Assembly: GCF_946151075.1 (NCBI RefSeq)
Contig: NZ_OX267715.1
Span: 124,001 to 188,000, forward strand
Source: Neobacillus sp. Marseille-Q6967
GTDB lineage: Bacteria; Bacillota; Bacilli; Bacillales; Cytobacillaceae
Direction: 5' to 3'
DNA: 64,000 nt
The translations under genes were made by a program, and so were the position numbers. Positions 26,733-37,015 of the stretch are shown piece after piece (the first letter of the stretch is position 1; the number at the start of each line of letters is the position of its first letter). A model generated the notes under the pieces. That model had not been told where the DNA came from. It made no database searches and saw only the letters and a program-made list of their open reading frames with translations.

Positions 26733-27150
26733 AGAAACGTCCTTTCCCTATTAAAAAGGTCATTTTATAAGTTTTCGTTTTTGTTACAATGAGAAATGTT
26801 CCGAAGGTATTAATATTACCATTAGCAATAAACCGAAAACTTAATGGGAGTGTACCGGGCAAGACTTCAATGGAAGATGGGTATTTTCTGTCGATTATAT
26901 TGGGCAGGTCATTTCGTTCATATACGACATAGCGATTTTGCTCGGGAATAAAATTGACTTTCACTTCGTGTTGATGGGAGATGGCAAATTGCTGTGCGTA
27001 GTATAAATCGGCTTTAAGCTGCGAGATGAAGACCTCATCACCTGCCATATTTGCTTGCGGCTTAATGGAGAAGAGGGTAATCGAGGAAAGGACTATAAAG
27101 ATACTCAGTACAACCAAAGATTCGATCATAGTATATCCCTGCTGGTTCAT
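26716..27150 (-). CDS. comGD: Competence minor pseudopilin ComGD
   Basis: Protein of 144 residues with the prepilin motif QQGYTMIESLVVLSIFIVLS. The start may be ATG at 27150 or GTG at 27156, which overlaps the comGC stop (GTGA); neither has a good ribosome site, consistent with translational coupling. Confidence 0.85.
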   Translation of the reverse strand: MNQQGYTMIESLVVLSIFIVLSSITLFSIKPQANMAGDEVFISQLKADLYYAQQFAISHQHEVKVNFIPEQNRYVVYERNDLPNIIDRKYPSSIEVLPGTLPLSFRFIANGNINTFGTFLIVTKTKTYKMTFLIGKGRFYVTEG

Positions 27151-27152
27151 AA

Positions 27153-27467
27153 TCACTGCGAGACTGGGGTGTCAACAGCGGTGACGGTGCCGTCTGTCGC
27201 TATTTGTACCTGCTTCTTCCCATTAGGGCATCCAGTTGTTTGAATATAACCATCTGTTTCTAGCTGTTCTATTGTTGGGAGCTTGTTATTTTTCATTTCA
27301 TATGCCTGAACCTGGGCTTGAACCATTTTTACGAATGCTTCACAGCCCTTATCATTAATATTGGCATTATGCTTTGCTACATTCGGAATAGTAACAATTA
27401 ATAATACAGAAATCACCAGCATTACGATCATCATTTCAATCAGTGTAAAACCTTTTTCATTTTTCAT
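27153..27467 (-). CDS. comGC: Competence major pseudopilin ComGC
   Basis: Major pilin of 104 residues. The peptidase site is MKNEKG/FTLIEMMIVMLV, with the Glu at +5 needed for assembly. Two cysteines (KGCEAF and TTGCPN) can form the known intramolecular disulfide. AGGAGGAAG precedes the ATG. Confidence 0.95.
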   Translation of the reverse strand: MKNEKGFTLIEMMIVMLVISVLLIVTIPNVAKHNANINDKGCEAFVKMVQAQVQAYEMKNNKLPTIEQLETDGYIQTTGCPNGKKQVQIATDGTVTAVDTPVSQ

Positions 27468-27489
27468 TTTTTCTTCCTCCTAGAAATTT

Positions 27490-28524
27490 TTAGATTCCAT
27501 CAAGCAGATGGAACATTGGTAACAAAATGGCTAGATACATGGATACAACAAGAAAACCAATAAGGAGATAAAGGATGGGCTGGATAATTTTTAATGTTTT
27601 TTCTATTCGTTCTTCCATAACACGTACACAGTGCTGACTATAAAACCTCAATTCCTGTTCTAATTTTCCATTATCCTGACCGTGTTTCATAATTGTTGAG
27701 AGTTCCTTTTCGAAAAAAGAAATGTTATAAACAATGTCTTCTAATGATTCTCCTGTTATCAGCTTTTGTTTAAGCAGTGTGCCAATCTGGCTATAAAACG
27801 GCTGCTTATCATTTTTTTCAAACAGGAGCAAAGCCTCTAAGACGGATATCCCGCCGGATAAAAGGAAACTAAGCTGCACCGAAAAGTAGTGGGTGAATAA
27901 TAATGTAAAAATTTTGCCGATCACTGGAATTCGGACGAGCTGTCCTTGTTGCTGAAGGAGAGACAGATTTCGAAAAATCAGCAAATAATAACCGCCTGCA
28001 AAAGCAAAAATGACTATTACAAAGGTAATAAGAAGTGGAAAATACCGATCAAAGGAATATAGAACTTTTGTGAAAAAATTTGCCTCTAAACTCATAGAGT
28101 TAAATAAACCCGTGAATTTTGGAAGAAGGGAATGTTGGACAAAGAAAAACAAAAATCCGGTAATAAAAATCAGGAGGGAGGGATATTGAAGCAATTTGAA
28201 GAGTTTCTTTCTGTCCTGATCTTTTACTAAGGCAAGCTCACTCCCCTCTAAAAGTGCTTCTGCAAAACTTCCATGCTGTTCAGCAAAATAAACATAACCA
28301 ATTAAATCCTGATGAAACCCGAGAGTGCTTAATACATCATGAAAGGATTGCCCTTTTTTTAATTCAATAAGACTATTGTTTAATTCCTCCTTTCGGAATA
28401 AAGGCAGATGTAATGCTATGGATGCAATTGCTTCCGCAATTGGATATCCCTGTGAAAGTAATTCTCCCATTCTCTTTAAAAACTTTGCCTGCTCCTCAAT
28501 CGACCATTTACGTGGTTTCATCAT
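27490..28524 (-). CDS. comGB: Competence pseudopilus platform protein ComGB
   Basis: Inner-membrane protein of the GspF/PilC family, about 344 residues, with two T2SSF domains (GELLSQGYPIAEAIASIALH; SFLLSGGISVLEALLLFE) and three membrane segments. It anchors the ComGA ATPase. The start is unclear (28542, 28524 or 28521) because it overlaps the end of comGA; I chose the internal ATG. Confidence 0.9.
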   Translation of the reverse strand: MMKPRKWSIEEQAKFLKRMGELLSQGYPIAEAIASIALHLPLFRKEELNNSLIELKKGQSFHDVLSTLGFHQDLIGYVYFAEQHGSFAEALLEGSELALVKDQDRKKLFKLLQYPSLLIFITGFLFFFVQHSLLPKFTGLFNSMSLEANFFTKVLYSFDRYFPLLITFVIVIFAFAGGYYLLIFRNLSLLQQQGQLVRIPVIGKIFTLLFTHYFSVQLSFLLSGGISVLEALLLFEKNDKQPFYSQIGTLLKQKLITGESLEDIVYNISFFEKELSTIMKHGQDNGKLEQELRFYSQHCVRVMEERIEKTLKIIQPILYLLIGFLVVSMYLAILLPMFHLLDGI

Positions 28525-29593
28525 CGTATACCAAACGGTCATATTCAGCTTTTTTTATATATCCAAGAGCAATTCCTTTATTAATAATCTCTTTCAATGT
28601 CCTATAATGTGAGGTTACATTTTCGCCTCTTGCTGCTCTCATCGCCGCATTTAGATTTTTGCCTGACAGTAGTTCAAAGACACTGGCTCTCTTCCATCTG
28701 CTATAAGAATAGCAATGCGGGGAACATTCCCCATCACAATAAGGACATGTCAGTTCAACTAATCGTTGTGCCGTGACAGCAATTAAGGTTTGCTCCACCT
28801 CTAACCAATTTACGCCAAATTCACGGAGCCGGAATACGGCTCCCTTTGCATCACGTGTATGCATGGTAGAGAGAACGAGATGTCCTGTTAAGGATGCACG
28901 AACGGCAATTTTTGCTGTTTCTGCATCACGAATTTCTCCGACCATTATGATATCAGGATCATGGCGAAGAATTGCCTTTAGCCCAGCAGCATAGGTTACA
29001 CCGGCTTTTTCATTTACTTGTACCTGTAAAACGGAATCATAATTTTTTTCAATTGGGTCTTCGAGTGTGATGACATTGCGGTGGAAGAGGTGTGCTGTTT
29101 CATTTAACAGAGAGTATAATGTTGTTGTTTTCCCACTGCCTGTCGGCCCTGTGAATATTATTAACCCGTGGGCATGTTTCAGGAGGGCAAGCAGTTTTCT
29201 TGTCATGTCAGGGAATAAAGAGAGTTGATGAAAAGGAATTTGTTCTTGCTGGGGCAGAAGTCGAATGACAAGGCTTTCTCGATTGTTAGAAGGGAGGGTT
29301 GAAAGCCTTAGCCCCATTAGCTGGCCGTTGATTTCGCAAAAGATTGATCCGCTCTGCGGGCGTCTTTTTTCTCCGATATCCATATTGGCTGTAAATTTAA
29401 AATGGGAAATCAATTTGTCACATTCATCTTTTGGAAGGAATAACCGGGGGATAAGCTTGTTGGTTAATCGGATCTGCACGAGCGTGTCTTTCTTTCTGGG
29501 AACAATGTGAATATCTGTGGCCTGGTTCCGGGCAGCATCTGAAATAATCCTGTTGGCTAGAATTTCAATAGAACTGACAATAACTAACACCAC
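28508..29593 (-). CDS. comGA: Competence pilus assembly ATPase ComGA
   Basis: GspE/PilB-type ATPase of 361 residues. Walker A is GPTGSGKTTT, the Asp box and Walker B are in LRHDPDIIMVGEIRDAETA, and a His box follows (TGHLVLSTMHT). Near residue 280 a CPYCDGECSPHC cluster is the zinc-binding tetracysteine-like motif. GTG at 29593 or 29590 is the only reasonable start; the ribosome site AAAAAGG is close. First gene of the comG operon. Confidence 0.93.
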   Translation of the reverse strand: MVLVIVSSIEILANRIISDAARNQATDIHIVPRKKDTLVQIRLTNKLIPRLFLPKDECDKLISHFKFTANMDIGEKRRPQSGSIFCEINGQLMGLRLSTLPSNNRESLVIRLLPQQEQIPFHQLSLFPDMTRKLLALLKHAHGLIIFTGPTGSGKTTTLYSLLNETAHLFHRNVITLEDPIEKNYDSVLQVQVNEKAGVTYAAGLKAILRHDPDIIMVGEIRDAETAKIAVRASLTGHLVLSTMHTRDAKGAVFRLREFGVNWLEVEQTLIAVTAQRLVELTCPYCDGECSPHCYSYSRWKRASVFELLSGKNLNAAMRAARGENVTSHYRTLKEIINKGIALGYIKKAEYDRLVYDDETT

Positions 29594-29652
29594 CTTTTTA
29601 TTTTGTCTCTGTGAAATTTCGACAAGTTTCTATGAATTCCTTCTTTATTTTT

Positions 29653-29684
29653 AAAAAGTTTTTTTGTTCACAAAAGATCCTCTT
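29653..29684 (-). promoter_or_regulatory. ComK-box-like AT-rich sites upstream of comGA
   Basis: AAAA-N5-TTTT fits exactly at 29653–29665 and nearly (TCTT end) at 29672–29684. ComK dimers bind two such boxes, but usual spacings are 8, 18 or 31 bp and here the gap is 6. The site also overlaps the yqhG terminator. Tentative. Confidence 0.3.
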
Positions 29685-29702
29685 TCTAATGAAAGAGGAT
29701 TC
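29670..29702 (-). terminator. Terminator of yqhH–yqhG
   Basis: On the minus strand GAATCCTCTTTC pairs with GAAAGAGGATC and is followed by TTTTG. Confidence 0.7.
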
Positions 29703-29706
29703 AAGA

Positions 29707-30498
29707 TTATATCGCCTTATCCGTTAAATAAAACAGCCCGCCATTAATAAAGGATATGTTAATTTTCGGTTCATATTGCTCTTGCAAGGCTTTTTTCTCT
29801 GTTTCATAGCTTTCGTTTTCCTCTTCAACATCTTCATAAAAGTGCTCCAACAGCCTTTTATCTGCTTCCCAGCGTTTCTTGGCCTCATCAGCCCATGTAT
29901 GGTCATCCTGTTCTATCACAGCCTTTAAATAGTTTTCAATTCTTGCAAATCCACTTTTTGGTTTCACCAATGGTGACAAGGTAAAGCTATAATCTGGTAT
30001 TTTTGGTGTTAACGGAATCTTTTGAAGGCGCTCATGAAAATCCTCGACCATTTGCCCGTTGATTAACTGCAATCCGATTGACTTAAATACATCGCGCTTA
30101 CGGTCACATTGATAAGAAATTTTTACGTTCATACATAACCAGGGCATTAGCGGTGTTTGCTTGTTAAAATATCGGTGATTCTCGTATAACCTTATATAGC
30201 CGGCAAGTTTCTTCGTCGATTCAAAAATTTGATGTAATCTTGGTGAGCCAAAATGAATCGTTTCACCTTTTAGGTTTTCTGGCGCCAGATCAGGATTTGT
30301 AATTAGTGTTAACTGCATTGGATTGGGTATTCCACCAGTTTTTTCTAAATAGTGCCAATAAAAGGGCCGGTTCATTAATTCTTTATCAAGTTCAATGGTT
30401 AATTGCACGGTAATGTATCCAGGAGCATTTTCAATAATTGCACACTCATTAGCTTGGAAATAGCGGATGAGGAAGTTATGAATTTCCTGCTGCTGCAT
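29707..30498 (-). CDS. yqhG: YqhG-family protein
   Basis: Protein of 263 residues with no signal peptide or membrane segment. It has a long charged helix near the C-terminus (coiled-coil-like EEENESYETEKKALQEQYE, residues about 222–240). Function unknown. The start at 30498 lies behind AAGGGTGAT. It overlaps the helicase yqhH by 23 nt, as expected for the conserved pair in bacilli. Confidence 0.87.
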   Translation of the reverse strand: MQQQEIHNFLIRYFQANECAIIENAPGYITVQLTIELDKELMNRPFYWHYLEKTGGIPNPMQLTLITNPDLAPENLKGETIHFGSPRLHQIFESTKKLAGYIRLYENHRYFNKQTPLMPWLCMNVKISYQCDRKRDVFKSIGLQLINGQMVEDFHERLQKIPLTPKIPDYSFTLSPLVKPKSGFARIENYLKAVIEQDDHTWADEAKKRWEADKRLLEHFYEDVEEENESYETEKKALQEQYEPKINISFINGGLFYLTDKAI

Positions 30499-32164
30499 GT
30501 TTATCACCCTTTTGCATATTTTTAGCCAAATCAATCATGCTTGTTAAGTTTTCCATCTTAATTCTCATTTCTCCCTCGGAGCAGGACTGTCCGAATATAT
30601 CCACTAAATGGTCCTCAATATTTCCGAAGTCTAATTTCGTTAAGATATCATCCAATTCACCAATAACCTTTTCAAATAAATCAATTTTTTCATATAACAG
30701 TTTGAGAATATGCTCTTCTACGGTATTTTTGATGGCAAAATTATAGATCATGACATCCTTCTCTTGACCAAGACGGTGAATCCTCCCAATCCTTTGTTCA
30801 AGCCTCATAGGATTCCACGGTAAATCAAAGTTAATGATGTGATTACAGAATTGGAGGTTAATCCCTTCACCGCCTGCTTCGGTAGCAATCAATACTTGTG
30901 CGTGCTTTTGAAATAACTCGCGCATCCAGTCCTTTTTGCCACGTTTAAACCCGCCGCGAAACGGAACGGAAGATATACCGTTTTGTTTTAAATACCATTG
31001 AAGATAAAGCTGCGTTGCCCGGTATTCCGTAAAAATGATGACCTTATCATTAATTTTTTGGATTAATTGGAGGGTCTTTTCCGCCTTTGAATTGGTTGGA
31101 ACGGCCTCTACTTTTTTAATTAATGAACCTATTTGATCCTCAAAGGCGCGGGTAGGGTTCTCTCTCTTCTGCAGCATATTTTTAAGGGTATAAAAAACTG
31201 CTTCCCTGCTGCTGCAGGCCTCCCGCTGCAGCGTCATCACCGAGAATGCACTGGTCTGCACCCAATCTCCTTCACTTTTTAATTCGGTAATACTGTCATA
31301 TAAATCTCGTTCTTCCGGAGTAAATTCAATAGGAATCGTTTCAACATGCCTCTTTGTCCATTCAATTCCGGTATCTGCCCGGCGGTTTCGAATCATCACT
31401 TTATTGACTAATTCTTTTAAATGCTCATCATCATTTAATGAACGAGCATCCCGCTTATATTTCTCATAAAATGCCGTTTCACTTCCTAAATGCCCTGGTT
31501 TTAATAAAGATACAAGGTTAAAGATTTCTTCAATTCGATTTTGAATCGGTGTTGCCGTTAATAACAGACAAAACTTCTTTTTTAAATTTTGAACAAACTC
31601 ATAGTTTTTCGTTTTATTATTTTTTAATTTATGGGCTTCATCAATAATAATTAAGTCATAGTCTTGATTATAAATAATATCCCGGTGAGGATTTCGTTTC
31701 GCCGTATCAATGGAAGAAACAACCACATCGCATTGTTCCCAAACATAGCTTTTTCTTTGGGCGACAGCTGGAATATAGAACTTTGTATTTAATTCATATG
31801 CCCACTGTGATACTAACGACGCAGGGACAAGAATCAGGATCTTTTTCACGAGACCTCTAATCATGTATTCTTTTAAAATTAATCCTGCTTCGATGGTTTT
31901 TCCAAGACCAACTTCATCTGCGAGAATGGCTTTCCCATTCATATTTTCAATTACCTGTTTAGCTGTTTCGAGCTGATGGGGCAGCGGAGTAAGATTTGGC
32001 AGATGATTAGGCGCTTGTAACCCTTCAAAATCAGGGATAACAAGATGCTTCTCAACTCCTACTGCAAGGTTAAAAAGCTCCCAGTTTCCCCATGGGCCGT
32101 CATTTTCTATCCGATGTAAAAAGTCATCCTGCCAGGAAGGATCAAATTCTATTTGAATTGTCAT
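30476..32164 (-). CDS. yqhH: SNF2-family DEAH helicase YqhH
   Basis: Swi2/Snf2 ATPase of 562 residues. Motif I is LADEVGLGKTIEAGL, motif II IDEAHKLKN, motif III LLTATPIQN, and motif VI QRIGRIHRLGQ with GEGINLQFCNHIINFDLPWN just before. Such enzymes remodel protein–DNA or RNA polymerase complexes (RapA-like). Its partner and substrate are unknown. Coupled to yqhG. Confidence 0.93.
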   Translation of the reverse strand: MTIQIEFDPSWQDDFLHRIENDGPWGNWELFNLAVGVEKHLVIPDFEGLQAPNHLPNLTPLPHQLETAKQVIENMNGKAILADEVGLGKTIEAGLILKEYMIRGLVKKILILVPASLVSQWAYELNTKFYIPAVAQRKSYVWEQCDVVVSSIDTAKRNPHRDIIYNQDYDLIIIDEAHKLKNNKTKNYEFVQNLKKKFCLLLTATPIQNRIEEIFNLVSLLKPGHLGSETAFYEKYKRDARSLNDDEHLKELVNKVMIRNRRADTGIEWTKRHVETIPIEFTPEERDLYDSITELKSEGDWVQTSAFSVMTLQREACSSREAVFYTLKNMLQKRENPTRAFEDQIGSLIKKVEAVPTNSKAEKTLQLIQKINDKVIIFTEYRATQLYLQWYLKQNGISSVPFRGGFKRGKKDWMRELFQKHAQVLIATEAGGEGINLQFCNHIINFDLPWNPMRLEQRIGRIHRLGQEKDVMIYNFAIKNTVEEHILKLLYEKIDLFEKVIGELDDILTKLDFGNIEDHLVDIFGQSCSEGEMRIKMENLTSMIDLAKNMQKGDKHAAAGNS

Positions 32165-32354
32165 GTTTTCAGCTCCTTTTGATGTTTTTACTATGAGGAC
32201 TTTCTTTCCAAAAAATGATTGCTCAAAGTGATTGTTTAATGGTAGGATGTTAGTAGCTTTGAAAGTTTTTAATATTGTAATAAAATAAATTATTTCACAG
32301 AAAGTATATTTTAGTATGACCCGATTGGAAAATTATTATAATGCGAATGACGAC
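32165..32354 (+). other. Divergent promoter region between yqhH and gcvT
   Basis: AT-rich DNA without a gene. It must hold the promoter for the gcv riboswitch transcript; TATAAT-like sequence near 32337–32342 (ttataatg) is the best -10 candidate. Confidence 0.45.
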
Positions 32355-32509
32355 AAGTGGAGAGACTACAATTTGTAGCGCCGAAGGAGCAAGCATGAAG
32401 ATGTGAATCTCTCAGGCAAAAGAACTCTTGTTTGACGCAGCTCTGGAGAGTGCTGCTTTTATGCAGCCACCAAAGGGGAAAGCCTAGTCAGGTAAACTTT
32501 CAGGTGCAA
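32355..32509 (+). promoter_or_regulatory. Tandem glycine riboswitch
   Basis: Two aptamer-like halves follow each other. The first runs from GTGGAGAGAC (32357) through GCGCCGAAGGAGCAAG to GAATCTCTCAGGCAAAAGAAC. The second runs from CTCTGGAGAG through GCCACCAAAGGGGAAAGCC to CTTTCAGGTGCAAGGACAGAG. These are the conserved glycine-aptamer blocks. A terminator follows at once, so glycine binding should switch on gcvT-gcvPA-gcvPB for glycine degradation. Confidence 0.93.
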
Positions 32510-32556
32510 GGACAGAGACCTTCTTTAGCTTTATAGGGAGGTTTCTGTCCTTTTTT
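32510..32556 (+). terminator. Riboswitch-controlled terminator before gcvT
   Basis: GGACAGAGACCT pairs with AGGTTTCTGTCC and is followed by six T. The 5' arm overlaps the last aptamer segment, which explains the switching. Confidence 0.88.
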
Positions 32557-32583
32557 GTTGTTTGATCATAGTAAAGGGGGATT

Positions 32584-33690
32584 ATGATGACAGAACTTAA
32601 ACGCACTCCGCTATTTGAAGTTTATAAGGAATATGGCGGGAAAACAATCGATTTTGGGGGTTGGGAGCTGCCAGTTCAATTCTCAAGTATTAAGGAAGAG
32701 CATGAAGCGGTACGCACGAAAGCGGGTTTATTCGATGTATCCCATATGGGAGAAATCGAAGTTAAAGGTAAAGACAGCTTACGTTACTTGCAAAAGATGA
32801 TGACAAACGATATCTCAAAAATCAAAAATGGCGGTGCACAGTATACAGCGATGTGTTATGAAAATGGCGGTACTGTTGACGACCTGCTGGTTTATAAAAT
32901 CGAAGAAGATCATTACCTATTGGTGGTGAATGCATCCAATATTGAAAAGGATTATAAATGGCTGGAAGATCATGTTGATGGGGAAATTTCCCTGGATAAT
33001 CTTTCTGAAACAACCTCACAATTGGCATTACAAGGTCCACTTGCTGAAAAGGTACTGCAAATGTTAGCTCCAAGCCATGACCTTCGCCAAATCGGTTTCT
33101 TCAAATTCCAACAAGAGGTGGAATTGAATGGGAAAAAAGCACTAGTATCACGAACTGGCTATACAGGTGAAGATGGTTTTGAAATCTATTGTTCTTCTGA
33201 AGATGCTGTTGACTTATGGAGAGCCATTTTGAAAGCTGGTGAAGAGGAAGGGGTTATTCCATGCGGCTTAGGATCTCGTGATACCCTTCGTTTTGAAGCG
33301 ACTTTAGCACTATATGGTCAAGAACTATCACCTGATATTTCCCCGCTTGAAGCTGGAATCGGCTTTGCTGTTAAGTTGAATAAAGAGGCTGACTTCATCG
33401 GGAAAGAGGTTTTAAAACAACAAAAAGAAAACGGTACTGAACGAAAATTAGTCGGCATTGAAATGATGGACCGTGGTATTCCACGACATGGGTACCCTGT
33501 CTATAAAGGTGATGAGCTTATCGGTGAAGTGACCACAGGTACTCAATCACCATCATTGAAAAAGAATATTGGTCTTGTTCTCGTCAAAGCTGAACATGCT
33601 GTTCTTGATACGGAGCTTCAAGTTGAAATTCGCGGCAAGCGATTGAATGCAAAAGTAGTACCAACACCTTTTTATAAACGAAATAAGTAG
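32584..33690 (+). CDS. gcvT: Glycine cleavage system T protein (aminomethyltransferase)
   Basis: Protein of 368 residues that transfers the C1 unit from the aminomethyl group on GcvH to tetrahydrofolate and releases ammonia. Motifs: [10 protein letters not shown] near residue 50, [14 protein letters not shown], and [13 protein letters not shown]. Start is ATG 32584 or 32587, with GGGGG just upstream (the second has better spacing). First gene of the riboswitch-controlled operon. gcvH is not in the window. Confidence 0.96.
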   Translation: MMTELKRTPLFEVYKEYGGKTIDFGGWELPVQFSSIKEEHEAVRTKAGLFDVSHMGEIEVKGKDSLRYLQKMMTNDISKIKNGGAQYTAMCYENGGTVDDLLVYKIEEDHYLLVVNASNIEKDYKWLEDHVDGEISLDNLSETTSQLALQGPLAEKVLQMLAPSHDLRQIGFFKFQQEVELNGKKALVSRTGYTGEDGFEIYCSSEDAVDLWRAILKAGEEEGVIPCGLGSRDTLRFEATLALYGQELSPDISPLEAGIGFAVKLNKEADFIGKEVLKQQKENGTERKLVGIEMMDRGIPRHGYPVYKGDELIGEVTTGTQSPSLKKNIGLVLVKAEHAVLDTELQVEIRGKRLNAKVVPTPFYKRNK

Positions 33691-33711
33691 AACATGAGGG
33701 GAGTCAGGTTC

Positions 33712-35058
33712 ATGAAACATCGCTATTTACCAATGACTGCAGAAGATAAGCGGGCTATGCTCGAAACAATAGGTGTTTCCACCATAGATGAATTATTCAG
33801 CGATATCCCGGAGAAGGTTAGATTTAAGGGAGAATACAACATTAAGCCGGCAAAATCTGAAACTGCGTTAATGAAGGAACTTTTTAAGCTGGCTTCTAAA
33901 AATGCCGATCTTAAAACAAATGTTTCGTTTTTAGGTGCGGGAGTATATGACCACTATATGCCAGTTATTGTTGACCATGTTATTTCACGTTCTGAATTTT
34001 ATACAGCCTATACACCATATCAGCCTGAAATTTCGCAGGGGGAACTTCAAGCCATTTTTGAATTCCAAACAATGATTTGTGAATTAACTGGAATGGATGT
34101 TGCGAACTCTTCCATGTATGACGGCGGAACAGCACTTGCGGAAGCGGCAATGCTTAGTGCAGGACATACGAAGCGGAAAAAAATTATTGTCTCTAGCGCT
34201 GTCCATCCAGAATCTCGAGATGTCCTTAAAACCTATGCCAAAGGACAGTATCTCGATGTAATCGAAGTACCAGTAAACAATGGTGTTACAGATGTAGAGG
34301 CATTAAAAGGACTTGTGAATGAAGAGATTGCTGCCGTTATCGTTCAATATCCAAATTTCTTTGGCCGGATTGAGCCATTAAAAGAGTTGGAAGAAATTAT
34401 TCATGCTAACAAGTCTTTGTTTGTTGTATCAAGTAATCCATTAGCATTAGGTGTGTTAACACCTCCAGGAAAATTTGGGGCAGACATCGTCATTGGTGAT
34501 GCACAGCCATTTGGTATTCCTTCTGCATTCGGCGGACCCCACTGTGGTTATTTTGCGGTAACAACGAAATTAATGCGTAAAGTACCAGGTCGTCTTGTCG
34601 GGCAAACAACCGATGAGCAGGGACGCCGCGGTTTCGTATTAACGCTTCAAGCACGTGAACAGCATATCCGTCGTGATAAGGCGACATCTAATATTTGTTC
34701 TAACCAGGCATTAAATGCCCTTGCTGCGTCAGTAGCAATGACCGCACTTGGTAAAAAAGGCGTCCGTGAAATGGCAGCGGCTAATTTACAGAAAGCACAC
34801 TATGCAAAAAATAGGTTCAAGCAATCAGGATTAGAAATCGTATATGATGGCTACTTGTTCAATGAGTTTGTTGTCAAATTGAATACCCCTGTAAAAGAGA
34901 TCAATCAAAAGCTTTTACAAAAGGACATCATCGGGGGATATGATTTAGGCCGCGATTATCCTGAACTTAGCAACCATATGTTGATTTGTGTAACAGAACA
35001 ACGCTCAAAGGATGAAATCGACACACTTGTGAAAGAATTGGGGGATTTACATGCATAA
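33712..35058 (+). CDS. gcvPA: Glycine dehydrogenase (decarboxylating) subunit 1
   Basis: N-terminal half of the split P-protein, 448 residues. It has the typical start [20 protein letters not shown] and [15 protein letters not shown] is bound by the other subunit. ATG at 33712 follows GAGGGG; an in-frame ATG 18 nt upstream lacks a site. The stop overlaps gcvPB by 8 nt. Confidence 0.96.
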   Translation: MKHRYLPMTAEDKRAMLETIGVSTIDELFSDIPEKVRFKGEYNIKPAKSETALMKELFKLASKNADLKTNVSFLGAGVYDHYMPVIVDHVISRSEFYTAYTPYQPEISQGELQAIFEFQTMICELTGMDVANSSMYDGGTALAEAAMLSAGHTKRKKIIVSSAVHPESRDVLKTYAKGQYLDVIEVPVNNGVTDVEALKGLVNEEIAAVIVQYPNFFGRIEPLKELEEIIHANKSLFVVSSNPLALGVLTPPGKFGADIVIGDAQPFGIPSAFGGPHCGYFAVTTKLMRKVPGRLVGQTTDEQGRRGFVLTLQAREQHIRRDKATSNICSNQALNALAASVAMTALGKKGVREMAAANLQKAHYAKNRFKQSGLEIVYDGYLFNEFVVKLNTPVKEINQKLLQKDIIGGYDLGRDYPELSNHMLICVTEQRSKDEIDTLVKELGDLHA

Positions 35059-36511
35059 TCAAGACCAGGCACTCATTTTTGAACTAAGCACACCAGGTCG
35101 TATCGGATACAGCCTCCCGGAAATGGATATTCCTGAGGTAGACCTTAGCAGCCTTCTTCCCGATGAATATGTACGTTCTGAGGAGCCGGGGCTGCCTGAG
35201 GTTTCTGAGCTTGACATTATGCGTCATTACACAGCTCTTTCCCGTAGAAATCATGGTGTCGATTCCGGTTTTTATCCTCTAGGCTCTTGTACCATGAAAT
35301 ACAATCCTAAAATTAATGAAAACGTAGCTCGTTTTAACGGTTTTGCTCATGTACACCCATTGCAGGATGAAAGCTCTGTTCAAGGAGCACTCGAGCTACT
35401 GTATGATTTACAGCAACATCTGATTGAAATTACTGGCATGGATGAAGTAACCCTTCAGCCGGCAGCAGGTGCTCATGGAGAATGGACCGGCCTGATGATG
35501 ATTCGTGCATACCATGAAGCTAATGGTGATTTAAAGCGTACAAAAGTAATTGTCCCTGATAGTGCTCATGGTACGAACCCAGCATCAGCTACAGTTGCGG
35601 GTCTTGAAACCATTACAGTTAAATCGAATGAAAACGGTCTGGTGGATCTAGAGGATCTTAGAAGGGTTGTTGGTGAAGATACAGCGGCGTTAATGTTAAC
35701 CAATCCTAATACCTTAGGTCTTTTTGAAGAAAACATCGTGGAAATGGCGGAAATTGTGCATAGTGCCGGCGGAAAGCTTTACTATGATGGAGCAAACTTA
35801 AACGCTGTTCTTTCAAAAGCTAGACCTGGTGATATGGGCTTTGACGTTGTACATTTAAATCTTCATAAAACCTTTACGGGTCCGCATGGCGGTGGTGGCC
35901 CGGGTTCAGGCCCTGTTGGTGTAAAAGCAGATCTCATTCCGTTTTTACCAAAGCCAGTTATTGCAAAGCGCGGGGAAGAGTTTGTGCTTGATTATGACCG
36001 TCCGCAATCGATTGGCCGCGTTAAGCCTTATTATGGTAACTTCGGAATTAATGTCCGCGCCTATACTTATATTCGTACAATGGGTCCGGATGGCTTAAAA
36101 GCTGTTACTGAGTATGCAGTTTTGAATGCCAATTATATGATGAGAAGACTTGCGGAATATTATGATTTACCGTTTGACAGGCATTGTAAGCATGAATTTG
36201 TTCTAAGCGGCAGACGTCAGAAGAAACTAGGTGTCCGTACATTGGATATCGCAAAACGCCTGCTTGACTTTGGCTATCATCCGCCAACCATATACTTCCC
36301 ATTAAATGTGGAAGAATGTATCATGATTGAGCCAACGGAAACGGAATCTAAGGAAACCCTCGATTCCTTTATTGATATCATGATTCAAATTGCTAAGGAA
36401 GCCGAAGAGAATCCTGAAATCGTTCAAGAGGCACCTCATACAACTGTTGTCAGCCGTATGGATGAAGCAACAGCAGCACGTAAGCCGATTTTGAAATATC
36501 AAAAAGCATAG
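35051..36511 (+). CDS. gcvPB: Glycine dehydrogenase (decarboxylating) subunit 2
   Basis: PLP-containing half of the P-protein, 486 residues. The Schiff-base lysine is in [19 protein letters not shown] near residue 272. [13 protein letters not shown] and the [11 protein letters not shown] region complete the PLP site. It decarboxylates glycine and loads the aminomethyl group on GcvH-lipoyl; lipM nearby fits with lipoylation. Confidence 0.96.
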   Translation: MHNQDQALIFELSTPGRIGYSLPEMDIPEVDLSSLLPDEYVRSEEPGLPEVSELDIMRHYTALSRRNHGVDSGFYPLGSCTMKYNPKINENVARFNGFAHVHPLQDESSVQGALELLYDLQQHLIEITGMDEVTLQPAAGAHGEWTGLMMIRAYHEANGDLKRTKVIVPDSAHGTNPASATVAGLETITVKSNENGLVDLEDLRRVVGEDTAALMLTNPNTLGLFEENIVEMAEIVHSAGGKLYYDGANLNAVLSKARPGDMGFDVVHLNLHKTFTGPHGGGGPGSGPVGVKADLIPFLPKPVIAKRGEEFVLDYDRPQSIGRVKPYYGNFGINVRAYTYIRTMGPDGLKAVTEYAVLNANYMMRRLAEYYDLPFDRHCKHEFVLSGRRQKKLGVRTLDIAKRLLDFGYHPPTIYFPLNVEECIMIEPTETESKETLDSFIDIMIQIAKEAEENPEIVQEAPHTTVVSRMDEATAARKPILKYQKA

Positions 36512-36517
36512 AAAATA

Positions 36518-36555
36518 AAGCCAGATTCAGTTCAGTGAATCTGGCCTTATTTTTT
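36518..36555 (+). terminator. Terminator of the gcv operon
   Basis: AGCCAGATTCA pairs with TGAATCTGGCC/T, followed by T residues. Confidence 0.9.
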
Positions 36556-36592
36556 GTTTTACATTAGGTATGAATATGGGAAAGAATAAAAT

Positions 36593-36620
36593 TAAAAAGA
36601 CTTCTGCGAATACAGAAGTC
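36593..36620 (-). terminator. Terminator of yqhL
   Basis: On the minus strand GACTTCTG-tattcg-CAGAAGTC is followed by five T. Confidence 0.9.
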
Positions 36621-36631
36621 CTGCCACTCAA

Positions 36632-37015
36632 TTATTTTTTAGTTTTAACCTTACCTGACCATTTTTTGAAACCGCCTTGCAATTGGGTAAGGTCTTTATA
36701 TCCTTTACGGTGTAAAAACTGGGCTGCACGAGCGCTGCGCATGCCATTTTGATCATATAAATAAACAGGCAGGTCAGGGCGGAGTTCCTTCATTCGTATT
36801 TTTAATTGGGATAATGGAATATTACGAGCTCCTAAAATGTGACCGCCTTCATATTCGTTCGGTTCACGAACATCAATGAGCTGTGCCTTTCTGTAACCTG
36901 CACGAAACTCCTCTTCCGTTACCGTTTTGACGATTCTCTTTTGGTAGAAGTAAGTAAAAACGGCATAAAGGATTATTACAGCAATAATGATTAATAAAGT
37001 AATAAGTGAACTCAA
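36632..37015 (-). CDS. yqhL: Membrane-anchored rhodanese-like protein with Asp at the active-site Cys position
   Basis: Protein of 127 residues: one N-terminal membrane helix (residues about 5–24) and a cytoplasmic rhodanese domain (LIDVREPNEYEGGHILGARNIP, then GYKDLTQLQGGFKKWSG). The active loop reads VYLYDQNGMRSARAA, where canonical rhodaneses have Cys in the place of the Asp. The codon is GAT on the coding strand. The domain therefore probably cannot carry persulfide sulfur and may be a binding or regulatory module. Confidence 0.9.
   Translation of the reverse strand: MSSLITLLIIIAVIILYAVFTYFYQKRIVKTVTEEEFRAGYRKAQLIDVREPNEYEGGHILGARNIPLSQLKIRMKELRPDLPVYLYDQNGMRSARAAQFLHRKGYKDLTQLQGGFKKWSGKVKTKK

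Noticed and set aside
29653..29684. Definite ComK-controlled promoter of comGA
   Set aside because: Two AT boxes are present but the 6-bp gap does not fit the known spacings; kept only as a weak feature.
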